Part shown: in pieces, positions 1 to 5,533 of the stretch
Numbering within the stretch: the stretch's first letter is position 1
Layout: each line of letters starts with the position of its first letter
Assembly (NCBI GenBank): GCA_027080445.1
Contig: JALWRY010000120.1
Coordinates: forward strand, 1-7,781
DNA: 7,781 nucleotides
Origin: Thiohalobacter sp.
Lineage (GTDB): Bacteria; Pseudomonadota; Gammaproteobacteria; DSM-19610
Direction of reading: 5' to 3'
The notes under the pieces: model-generated
What the model saw: only the letters and a program-made list of their open reading frames with translations
Database searches by the model: none
What the model was told of the DNA's origin: nothing
Program-made: the position numbers and the translations under genes

Positions 1-1409
1 AACGTACCCACCTCGGCTGACGAAAGCATTTTATCGAAGCGTGCTCTCTCGACATTCAGTATCTTGCCCTTCAGGGGCAAAATGGCCTGGGTACGCCGGT
101 CCCGGCCCTGCTTGGCGGAACCACCGGCGGAATCACCCTCCACCAGGTACAATTCACTCTGTGCCGGATCACGCTCCTGGCAATCCGCCAGTTTTCCCGG
201 CAAGCCGGCGATATCCAGCGCGCCCTTGCGGCGAGTCATCTCCCGTGCCTTGCGCGCCGCTTCCCGGGCCATTGCCGCTTCCAGGATTTTCGACACGATA
301 GACTTGGAATCTGTAGGGTTTTCAAGGAGATAGCTTTCGAGTTTCTCTGATACGGTAGACTCTACAATCCCTTTTACCTCGGACGAAACCAGCTTGTCCT
401 TGGTTTGCGAGGAAAACTTGGGGTCCGGCACTTTAACCGATAGCACCGCTGTCAGTCCTTCACGCGCATCATCACCCGTGGTATTGACCTTGTTCTTTTT
501 GGTGACCTGCTTTTCCATGTACTGGTTCAGGGTACGCGTCAAGGCAGCGCGGAACCCCGCCAGGTGCGTGCCACCGTCCAGCTGGGGAATATTATTGGTA
601 AAACAGAAAATGTTTTCCTGGTAAGAATCATTCCACTGCATGGCGACTTCAACCCCTACCCCATCGCGCTGCCCGGTGAAGTAGAAAACGTTTTGATGCA
701 GGGGTGTCTTCTTGCGGTTCAGGTGCTCAACAAAGGCGCGGATACCGCCCTGGTATTCAAAGATATCCTGCTTGTCGTTCAATTCGTCGGTGAGTCGTAT
801 ACGGACACCGGAGTTTAAAAAGGATAGTTCTCTCAATCGCTTGGCGAGAATATCGTAGTGAAACTCAATATTGGTAAAGATCTCTGCACTGGGTTTGAAG
901 CGAATTTCTGTACCGGTCGCATCGGTATCACCGATAACTCTCAGCGGCGCCACCGGCTCACCCCGGACGTATTCCTGGAAATAAATATGCCCGTCGCGCT
1001 TGACCGTAAGCTTGAGCGTCTCGGACAGTGCATTGACCACGGAAACACCCACGCCATGCAGCCCACCGGAAACCTTGTAGGAGTTATCGTCGAATTTACC
1101 GCCGGCATGCAGCACCGTCATGATGACCTCGGCGGCTGAACACCCTTCCTCAGGATGGATATCGACCGGAATCCCGCGTCCGTCATCACTGATAGTGACG
1201 GAATTATCGCTGTGCAGCGTAACGGAAATTTCCGAGCAGTATTTGGCCAGCGCCTCATCAATCGAGTTATCCACGACCTCAAACACCATATGGTGCAGCC
1301 CGGTTCCGTCATCGGTATCGCCGATATACATACCGGGACGTTTTCTGACGGCATCGAGTCCTTTCAGGACTTTGATATTAGAGGAATCGTAGCTGGGTTT
1401 ATCTGCCAT
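1..1409 (-). CDS. gyrB: DNA gyrase subunit B, N-terminal 469 codons (3' end outside window)
   Basis: GyrB is the ATPase subunit of DNA gyrase, the type II topoisomerase that introduces negative supercoils ahead of replication forks. I translated this frame by hand from ATG at 1409 to the left edge without meeting a stop. The GHKL ATPase domain shows EVVDNSIDEA (Asn48 binds Mg-ATP), DDGRGIP (Asp75-Asp76 region), and GGLHGVGVSVVNAL (about 115-128). The transducer domain shows the QTK loop in SSQTKDKLVSSEV (about 333-345). The Toprim domain opens with EGDSAGG (Glu424, catalytic metal ligand) and PLKGK. An Arg at 138 matches E. coli Arg136, the aminocoumarin contact. The window ends at Thr469, the same register as E. 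coli, so roughly 335 residues are missing. A GGAA Shine-Dalgarno lies 8 nt before the ATG. recF ends 28 nt upstream, so the two are probably co-transcribed. Confidence 0.98.
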   Translation of the reverse strand, partial: MADKPSYDSSNIKVLKGLDAVRKRPGMYIGDTDDGTGLHHMVFEVVDNSIDEALAKYCSEISVTLHSDNSVTISDDGRGIPVDIHPEEGCSAAEVIMTVLHAGGKFDDNSYKVSGGLHGVGVSVVNALSETLKLTVKRDGHIYFQEYVRGEPVAPLRVIGDTDATGTEIRFKPSAEIFTNIEFHYDILAKRLRELSFLNSGVRIRLTDELNDKQDIFEYQGGIRAFVEHLNRKKTPLHQNVFYFTGQRDGVGVEVAMQWNDSYQENIFCFTNNIPQLDGGTHLAGFRAALTRTLNQYMEKQVTKKNKVNTTGDDAREGLTAVLSVKVPDPKFSSQTKDKLVSSEVKGIVESTVSEKLESYLLENPTDSKSIVSKILEAAMAREAARKAREMTRRKGALDIAGLPGKLADCQERDPAQSELYLVEGDSAGGSAKQGRDRRTQAILPLKGKILNVERARFDKMLSSAEVGT

Positions 1410-1437
1410 GGTATGTGTTCCAGAGAGTGTCCGGGGA

Positions 1438-2520
1438 TTATACCACCTCCCGGACCTCGCCGTGTTTCACGTGAAACCTTCTGATATTGGCGCCCGACAG
1501 CTTGTCCATAACCGGGAAGTCGATGGCTGTGGCAAAAACCTGGGCATCGAGGTCGATGAGCCTTCTCATGACCCGTGCCTGGTTAAGATTATCGAGTTCT
1601 GCGCCCAGGTCATCGAGCAGAAACAGGCTGTGTGTACCGATCTGCTTTTTGAGCAACATGGCCTGACTCAGCTTGAGTCCTATGACCAATAACTTTTGTT
1701 GTCCCCTGGACAAGCTTTCATTCACCGCCCTGGCCTGGTATTTCAGGGAAAAATCCGCCCGGTGCGGTCCACTGCGTGTAAATCCCTGTTCCCGATCCAT
1801 TGCCAGACTGTCTTCAAGTACTACATGATAATCCTTATCCGCTGACCATCCCCTTCGATAGTTAATCGCCAGGCTTTCACTCGACTCCAGGAATTCTTTC
1901 ATTATTTCAGAGAGATAGCATACTATTTCATCCAGGTACTCCCTCCGCCATCTGTCCAGGGCTTGACTGCAACTCACCAGGTCCCTGTCCCACACGGTAA
2001 TTTCCCTGGGCGAGGATGCCGACCGCAACGCCGCATTACGTTGTTTTATCAGTTTCCGGAATTGCTTCCAGACTGGAATGTAATCCGGTTTCACGTGAAA
2101 CAATCCCCAATCAAGAAACTGTCGCCTCACCGGCGGACCATTTTCAATCAGTCCGTGCAGGTTGCCGCCGACCCACTGGAGGGGAAACAAGGCGGCCAAT
2201 TCAGAAAGTCTGCGAACAGGCTGACTATCCACCCGGGCAATGAGCTGCCCCGGTTTTCGACTTACACCGACGGGAATACATCGGCCGGATGCCTGCTGGA
2301 TCTGCGCAACCAGCTGAAAACGGGGTTGGCCATGGGCAATGACCCGGTCCAGTGAACTGCTTCGGAAGGAACTGGCGCGGCCCAGAACATAAATCGTTTC
2401 GAGAACGCTGGTTTTACCGGCGGCATTTTCTCCACTGAACAGGTTCAGTCCAGGCGAAAAATCCAGGTTCGTGGTTGCCAGGTTGCGAAATCCGTCAATG
2501 GAAAGCGTGGAAAGCGGCAT
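1438..2520 (-). CDS. recF: DNA replication and repair protein RecF
   Basis: RecF is an SMC/ABC-like ATPase that, with RecO and RecR, loads RecA at single-strand gaps and stalled forks. The protein is 360 aa (E. coli 357). Visible motifs are Walker A GENAAGKTS at 30-38 (Lys36), the family signature SLSRGQQKLL at 269-278, and Walker B with D-loop in LFLLDDLGAELD at 299-310. The conserved segment FLDWG (135-139) is also present. Start is ATG at 2520 with GGGGAG 5 nt upstream; dnaN ends 38 nt before it. The gene is unusual in holding two copies of a parS-like 14-bp palindrome, each translated in the same frame as FHVK (residues 141-144 and 349-352). Its ribosome binding site lies in the arm of a strong hairpin, described separately. 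Confidence 0.98.
   Translation of the reverse strand: MPLSTLSIDGFRNLATTNLDFSPGLNLFSGENAAGKTSVLETIYVLGRASSFRSSSLDRVIAHGQPRFQLVAQIQQASGRCIPVGVSRKPGQLIARVDSQPVRRLSELAALFPLQWVGGNLHGLIENGPPVRRQFLDWGLFHVKPDYIPVWKQFRKLIKQRNAALRSASSPREITVWDRDLVSCSQALDRWRREYLDEIVCYLSEIMKEFLESSESLAINYRRGWSADKDYHVVLEDSLAMDREQGFTRSGPHRADFSLKYQARAVNESLSRGQQKLLVIGLKLSQAMLLKKQIGTHSLFLLDDLGAELDNLNQARVMRRLIDLDAQVFATAIDFPVMDKLSGANIRRFHVKHGEVREVV
1463..1478 (+). promoter_or_regulatory. parS-like centromere site, copy 1 (inside recF 3' end)
   Basis: The sequence TGTTTCACGTGAAACC contains the perfect 14-bp palindrome GTTTCACGTGAAAC at 1464-1477. The widely conserved bacterial parS, bound by the CTPase clamp ParB for origin segregation, is TGTTNCACGTGAAACA, so 15 of 16 positions agree. 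Proximity to oriC fits, since parS sites cluster there. In RecF it encodes RFHVK near the C terminus. ParB binding is inferred; parA/parB are not in the window. Confidence 0.8.
2087..2102 (-). promoter_or_regulatory. parS-like centromere site, copy 2 (inside recF)
   Basis: Read on the minus strand this is TGTTTCACGTGAAACC, identical over 16 bases to copy 1 but in the opposite orientation. The 14-bp palindromic core is 2088-2101. The two palindrome centres are 624 bp apart. It encodes LFHVKP at RecF residues 140-145. Two perfect copies of a 14-bp palindrome in one gene, both matching parS, are hard to attribute to chance. Confidence 0.8.
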
Positions 2521-2525
2521 ATTGA

Positions 2526-2546
2526 CTCCCCGGCATAACGCCGGGG
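2526..2546 (-). promoter_or_regulatory. Hairpin enclosing the recF ribosome binding site
   Basis: In the dnaN-recF gap, CCCCGGC (2528-2534) and GCCGGGG (2540-2546) form a perfect 7-bp stem with a 5-nt loop. In the minus-strand mRNA, the 3' arm supplies GGGG of the GGGGAG Shine-Dalgarno (2531-2526), which sits 5 nt before the recF ATG. Folding would hide the ribosome binding site. There is no U tract after the stem in the mRNA direction, so it is not a standard terminator. A role in limiting recF translation or coupling it to dnaN is inferred. Confidence 0.6.
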
Positions 2547-2558
2547 CAAAAGGTGCGG

Positions 2559-3659
2559 CTACAGCCGCATTGGCATAACGACGTAGCGATACTGATCCGT
2601 CCCGGGCTGTTTGATCAGACAGCTACTGTTTGAATCACCCAGGACAATCTCAACCTGCTCACTTCGCACGGCTGCCAGCACATCAAGCAGGTAGGTGACA
2701 TTAAAGCCAATTTCCAGTTCGCCACCGTTGTAGTCAATTTCAAATTCTTCGTCAGCTTCTTCTTGTTCAGGATTATGTGCTTGAATTTTAATGATATTTT
2801 TATCAAGATTGAGGCGTATACCCCGGTATTTTTCATTCGAAAGAATCGAGGTCCGGGACAGTGCCTGGCGGAATTGCTCACGGTTTGTCGTGACCAGTTT
2901 ATCGCCTCCCTTGGGGACTACCCGGTCATAGTCAGGGAACCGGCCATCCACCAGTTTTGACGTGAAACACACATCACCGACAGTCAGGCGAATATGGTTG
3001 GCGCCAAGCTCCACGGCAACGGCAGTATCGCTGTCGTCGAGCAGTCGTTGCAGCTCCTGTATACCCTTGCGCGGCACAATGACCTGCCGAGGATTGTCCG
3101 TGTGTATTTCAACCTTCACATCGCACAGGGCCAGACGGTGACCATCCGTTGCCACGGCGCGGAGAAAACCGTTACCCATTTCCAGCATCAATCCGTTCAG
3201 GTAATAGCGCACATCCTGTTGCGCCATGGAGAACTGGGTGCGATCGATCACTTCCTTGAGCTCACCCTGAGGCAGGGTAAATTTTGAATCGCCACTGATT
3301 TTCTCCACCAGGGGGAAATCAGCAGCAGGCAGTGTGGAAAGTGTAAAGCGACTTTTACCGGAACGTATCTGCGCCTTCTGGTCCTTGATCGATACCTGGA
3401 TACTTGCATTCTCCGGAAGCGCTTTGCAGATATCGATCAACTTGCGTGCTGGCAAGGTAATTTCACCGGCTTCCTGCACCGTGGCATTGACCCCTGCCTG
3501 AATTTCAACTTCAAGATCTGTTGCAGTGAGTTTAAGCGCATCAGCACTTGCATTGATGAGGAGATTACCCAACACAGGAAGAGTCTGGCGTCTTTCGACC
3601 ACACCGATAACCTGCTGGAGGGGTTTCAGGAAAGACTCTCGGTCTATCGTGAATTTCAT
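2559..3659 (-). CDS. dnaN: DNA polymerase III beta subunit (sliding clamp)
   Basis: The beta clamp is a ring-shaped dimer that encircles DNA and holds polymerase III, and also binds other polymerases, MutS, ligase and Hda through a hydrophobic pocket. The protein is 366 aa, the same length as in E. coli. It starts MKFTIDRESFLKPLQQV and ends YVVMPMRL, the typical C terminus whose Met362 lines the partner-binding pocket. Pocket segment TDGHRLAL is at 171-178, and SNEKYRGIRL and NPEQEEADEE are recognisable in domain III. Start is ATG at 3659 with AAGGA 11 nt upstream. A 199-bp gap with DnaA boxes separates it from dnaA. I see no convincing dnaN promoter, so it may be transcribed at least partly from dnaA. 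Confidence 0.99.
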   Translation of the reverse strand: MKFTIDRESFLKPLQQVIGVVERRQTLPVLGNLLINASADALKLTATDLEVEIQAGVNATVQEAGEITLPARKLIDICKALPENASIQVSIKDQKAQIRSGKSRFTLSTLPAADFPLVEKISGDSKFTLPQGELKEVIDRTQFSMAQQDVRYYLNGLMLEMGNGFLRAVATDGHRLALCDVKVEIHTDNPRQVIVPRKGIQELQRLLDDSDTAVAVELGANHIRLTVGDVCFTSKLVDGRFPDYDRVVPKGGDKLVTTNREQFRQALSRTSILSNEKYRGIRLNLDKNIIKIQAHNPEQEEADEEFEIDYNGGELEIGFNVTYLLDVLAAVRSEQVEIVLGDSNSSCLIKQPGTDQYRYVVMPMRL

Positions 3660-3691
3660 TTAATTAAATATCCTTTTTATGATACAAGTTA
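3658..3691. other. A/T-rich stretch with a 12-bp palindrome, candidate unwinding element
   Basis: Of these 34 bases, 29 are A or T, much richer than the surrounding sequence. It contains the palindrome ATTTAATTAAAT (3658-3669), which overlaps the dnaN start codon. Origins need an easily melted element beside their DnaA boxes, and this is the best candidate in the dnaN-dnaA gap. It lies over 110 bp from the nearest perfect box, so the assignment is tentative. Confidence 0.4.
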
Positions 3692-3731
3692 CTGTTGTTA
3701 AGGGCGGCCCTTGCGGTAGATAAGAGTGCCT

Positions 3732-3750
3732 TTCAACAAGCGATTCAACA
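3732..3750 (+). repeat. Short direct repeat TTCAACA, 12-bp period
   Basis: TTCAACA occurs at 3732-3738 and again at 3744-3750. The two 12-bp units agree at 9 of 12 positions. The spacing is near one helical turn, as in iteron-like binding sites. Two units only, so chance is possible. Confidence 0.35.
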
Positions 3751-3803
3751 GGCTGCAAGGCAAAACCGGTGTTGACAAGCATGCCCCGCGACTGTGGGGT
3801 ACC

Positions 3804-3812
3804 TGTGGATAA
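3804..3812 (-). promoter_or_regulatory. DnaA box (perfect consensus)
   Basis: TGTGGATAA on the plus strand is the exact complement of the consensus TTATCCACA, the high-affinity DnaA binding site. It faces opposite to the box at 3850, 46 bp away. Confidence 0.85.
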
Positions 3813-3849
3813 TATCGGAAAACTTTTGCGCAATAAAACTGTGCACCGG

Positions 3850-3858
3850 TTATCCACA
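3850..3858 (+). promoter_or_regulatory. DnaA box (perfect consensus) abutting the dnaA stop codon
   Basis: TTATCCACA is an exact match to the high-affinity DnaA box. It ends directly before the dnaA stop codon (3859-3861). It also takes part in a small dyad, CCACAT-C-ATGTGG (3854-3866). Confidence 0.85.
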
Positions 3859-5196
3859 TCATGTGGTGAGTATTCTCCACAAGTTGCTATAGTCCTCGGC
3901 AATGCGCATGTCGGCTTCTTTCAGTTCATTCACCTTCCGACAGGCATGCAGCACAGTCGTATGATCGCGTCCACCGAAGGCTTCACCGATCTCCGGCAGA
4001 CTGTGGTTGGTCAGTTCTTTTGCCAGCGCCATGGCGATCTGTCGAGGCCTTGTGATCGAACGGGTGCGCCTGGCAGAGTGTAGATCAGCCACACGGATTT
4101 TGTAGTACTCCGCGACCGTCTTCTGGATATTTTCGATGGAAACCAGCTTGTCCTGCAAGGCGAGTAAATCACGCAGGGCTTCCCGGGTGAATTTCAGATC
4201 GATGCTGCGACCGGTAAATCGTGCACTGGCGATAATCCGTTTCAACGCGCCTTCCAGTTCGCGTACATTGGAGTGAATACGCTTGGCGACAAAAAAAGCG
4301 ACTTCATTGGGCAGATCGACATTGGCCTGGGCGGCCTTGTTCACCAGGATGGCGACCCGGGTTTCCAGTTCAGGCGGTTCGATCGCCACGGTCAGGCCCC
4401 AGCCAAAGCGGGATTTCAGCCGTTCTTCCAGCCCCTTGATCTCCTTGGGGTAGCGGTCGCAGGTCATGATGATCTGACTCTGACCTTCCAATAAGGCATT
4501 GAAAGTATGGAAGAATTCTTCCTGGGAGCGTTCCTTGCCGGCAAAGAACTGGATGTCGTCGATGAGCAGCGCATCGACCGAGCGGTAATAGCGTTTGAAT
4601 TCATTCATGGCGTTATGCTGTAAGGCCTTGACCATATCCGCGACAAAACGCTCCGAGTGCAGATAAACGACCTTGGCGCCGGGCCGGCGTTCGACAATCA
4701 GGTTGCCGACCGCGTGCATCAGGTGGGTTTTACCCAGCCCCACACCGCCGTAGATAAACAGCGGGTTATAGGCCGTACCCGGGTTTTCCGCGACCTGGAT
4801 GGAGGCGGCGCGCGCCAGCTGGTTGGATTTACCTTCCACAAAAGTATCGAAATTGAAGGTGTTGTTCAGATTTCCGCTAGGAAATCCGCGTTGTTCGCGG
4901 CGGCGTTCCCGGTGCACCGGTTCGGAGGTCGCACTTACCGGCACGGGGGGTTTACTGGAACCGATTTGCAGTTGCACGGCAATGGTTTCGGCATTGGGCC
5001 GGGAACCGACGACCTTCTGGATATTTTCCAGGAAATGCTCATTGACCCAGTCCAGCACGAAGCGATTCGGGGCAAGCAGGGTAAGGCTTTCGCTGTTCTC
5101 TATGGCGTGAAGGGGCCGTATCCAGGTGTTGAACTGTTGTTCGGGCAGTTCGTTTTCAAGCTGCGACAGACATTGTTGCCAGAGAGAGCCTTGCAA
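3859..5196 (-). CDS. dnaA: Chromosomal replication initiator protein DnaA (TTG start)
   Basis: DnaA-ATP assembles on DnaA boxes, melts the origin and loads DnaB helicase. The protein is 445 aa. Domain I (1-80) has the SLWQQCLSQLENELP start and the WIRPL motif. Domain II is short and Arg/Pro-rich (about 81-110). Domain III, the AAA+ ATPase, has Walker A GGVGLGKTH at 150-158 (Lys156), Walker B LLIDD at 210-214, the arginine finger in SRFGWG (Arg263) and sensor 2 in RELEG (Arg312). Domain IV has the DNA-binding signature GGRDHTTVLHACRKV at 408-422. Start is TTG at 5196: an in-frame TAA lies just upstream, AGGAAA sits 6 nt before the TTG, and alignment with E. coli DnaA requires this N terminus. 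DnaA boxes on both sides imply autoregulation and origin function. Confidence 0.98.
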   Translation of the reverse strand: MQGSLWQQCLSQLENELPEQQFNTWIRPLHAIENSESLTLLAPNRFVLDWVNEHFLENIQKVVGSRPNAETIAVQLQIGSSKPPVPVSATSEPVHRERRREQRGFPSGNLNNTFNFDTFVEGKSNQLARAASIQVAENPGTAYNPLFIYGGVGLGKTHLMHAVGNLIVERRPGAKVVYLHSERFVADMVKALQHNAMNEFKRYYRSVDALLIDDIQFFAGKERSQEEFFHTFNALLEGQSQIIMTCDRYPKEIKGLEERLKSRFGWGLTVAIEPPELETRVAILVNKAAQANVDLPNEVAFFVAKRIHSNVRELEGALKRIIASARFTGRSIDLKFTREALRDLLALQDKLVSIENIQKTVAEYYKIRVADLHSARRTRSITRPRQIAMALAKELTNHSLPEIGEAFGGRDHTTVLHACRKVNELKEADMRIAEDYSNLWRILTT

Positions 5197-5251
5197 GGGT
5201 TATTTCCTGTACTGGTGGTTAACGGGATTTGCCGGGCCAGTCAGTCTAACG

Positions 5252-5321
5252 CCCCGCCGATGACTTATCCACAACCTTGAAGCCGATAAAAAACATCGCG
5301 TAAAGGTTGACAGCGGCGGGG
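5252..5321. repeat. Nested inverted repeat spanning the DnaA box and the rpmH -35 element
   Basis: Outer arms CCCCGCCG (5252-5259) and CGGCGGGG (5314-5321) are exact complements. Inside them CAACCTT (5272-5278) pairs with AAGGTTG (5303-5309), and CGAT (5284-5287) with ATCG (5295-5298), leaving a 7-nt A-rich loop. The element overlaps the end of the DnaA box and the start of TTGACA. It could act as a DNA dyad, or as a hairpin in a dnaA leader transcript if transcription begins upstream of it; which one is not shown. Confidence 0.5.
5265..5273 (+). promoter_or_regulatory. DnaA box (perfect consensus) upstream of dnaA
   Basis: TTATCCACA is an exact match to the DnaA box, located 69 bp upstream of the dnaA start and 34 bp from the rpmH -35 hexamer. 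Known parallels suggest DnaA autorepression, a second origin half, or both. Confidence 0.85.
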
Positions 5322-5336
5322 TAAAGCCAGTAACCT
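5307..5336 (+). promoter_or_regulatory. Probable sigma-70 promoter for rpmH
   Basis: A perfect -35 hexamer TTGACA is at 5307-5312. The best -10 in range is TAACCT (5331-5336), only 3 of 6 matches at 18-bp spacing, so the -10 is uncertain. Position is right for the L34 operon, about 60 bp before the rpmH start. Confidence 0.45.
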
Positions 5337-5350
5337 GCGCGGCCTGATTT

Positions 5351-5381
5351 GGCCCGCTGTGAGTGGGCCTTTAACCTTTTT
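5351..5381 (+). terminator. Terminator-like hairpin in the rpmH leader
   Basis: GGCCCGC (5351-5357) and GTGGGCC (5363-5369) form a 7-bp stem with one G-U pair and a 5-nt loop. It is followed by TTTAACCTTTTTT, interrupted but T-rich. It lies between the putative rpmH promoter and the gene, so it would act as an attenuator and not an end-of-operon terminator. GGCC at 5341-5344 could pair with 5351-5354 as a competing fold. Function is inferred only. Confidence 0.35.
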
Positions 5382-5398
5382 TGGAAGCGGTTTGCGCC

Positions 5399-5533
5399 AT
5401 GAAAAGAACATTCCAGCCTAGCAACCTGAAGCGCAAGCGTACACACGGTTTTCGTGCCCGTATGCGCACCAAGAACGGTCGTCTCGTCATCAAGGCGCGC
5501 CGGGCGAAAGGTCGCGCGCGTCTTTCTGTCTGA
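5399..5533 (+). CDS. rpmH: 50S ribosomal protein L34
   Basis: L34 is a small, highly basic protein of the large ribosomal subunit that binds 23S rRNA. The 44-residue product starts MKRTFQPSNLKRKR, continues HGFRARM and TKNGR, and ends AKGRARLSV, matching E. coli L34 (46 aa) nearly throughout. ATG is at 5399 with GGAAG 11 nt upstream. It is the first gene of the rightward operon, divergent from dnaA across a 202-bp regulatory gap, the conserved arrangement in many bacteria. The start of rnpA lies within or at the end of this gene. Confidence 0.97.
   Translation: MKRTFQPSNLKRKRTHGFRARMRTKNGRLVIKARRAKGRARLSV

Larger units (their letters stand above)
3660..3881. other. oriC: Probable chromosomal replication origin, dnaN-dnaA side (oriC)
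   Basis: The 199-bp gap between dnaA and dnaN has two perfect DnaA boxes (3804-3812 and 3850-3858) in opposite orientation, plus a one-mismatch box TTCTCCACA (3873-3881) in the end of dnaA. It also has the A/T-rich element next to dnaN and short direct repeats TTCAACA (3732-3738, 3744-3750). Location next to dnaA is the commonest oriC position in bacteria. Box number is low compared with E. coli oriC, so a second half in the dnaA-rpmH gap may contribute. No protein gene in this gap is convincing. Confidence 0.65.

Noticed and set aside
131..133. Possible aminocoumarin-resistance change in GyrB
   Set aside because: On careful alignment the key Arg (E. coli Arg136) is present as Arg138, and Asp73 is present as Asp75.
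1267..1275. TTATCCACG in gyrB, one mismatch from a DnaA box
   Set aside because: It encodes part of the conserved VVDNS motif of the ATPase site, so codon constraint explains it, and it stands alone far from the origin.
2763..2835. A/T-rich patch inside dnaN as a possible unwinding or regulatory element
   Set aside because: It encodes a normal domain III stretch (IRLNLDKNIIKIQAHN); Lys, Asn and Ile codons explain the composition, and no DnaA box lies nearby.
3660..3902. 80-codon minus-strand open frame across the dnaN-dnaA gap
   Set aside because: It runs through DnaA boxes and the end of dnaA in another frame, and its product has no recognisable features.
4657..5280. 207-codon plus-strand open frame antisense to dnaA
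   Set aside because: It mirrors the dnaA coding sequence, shows no recognisable family, and dnaA is certain on the other strand.
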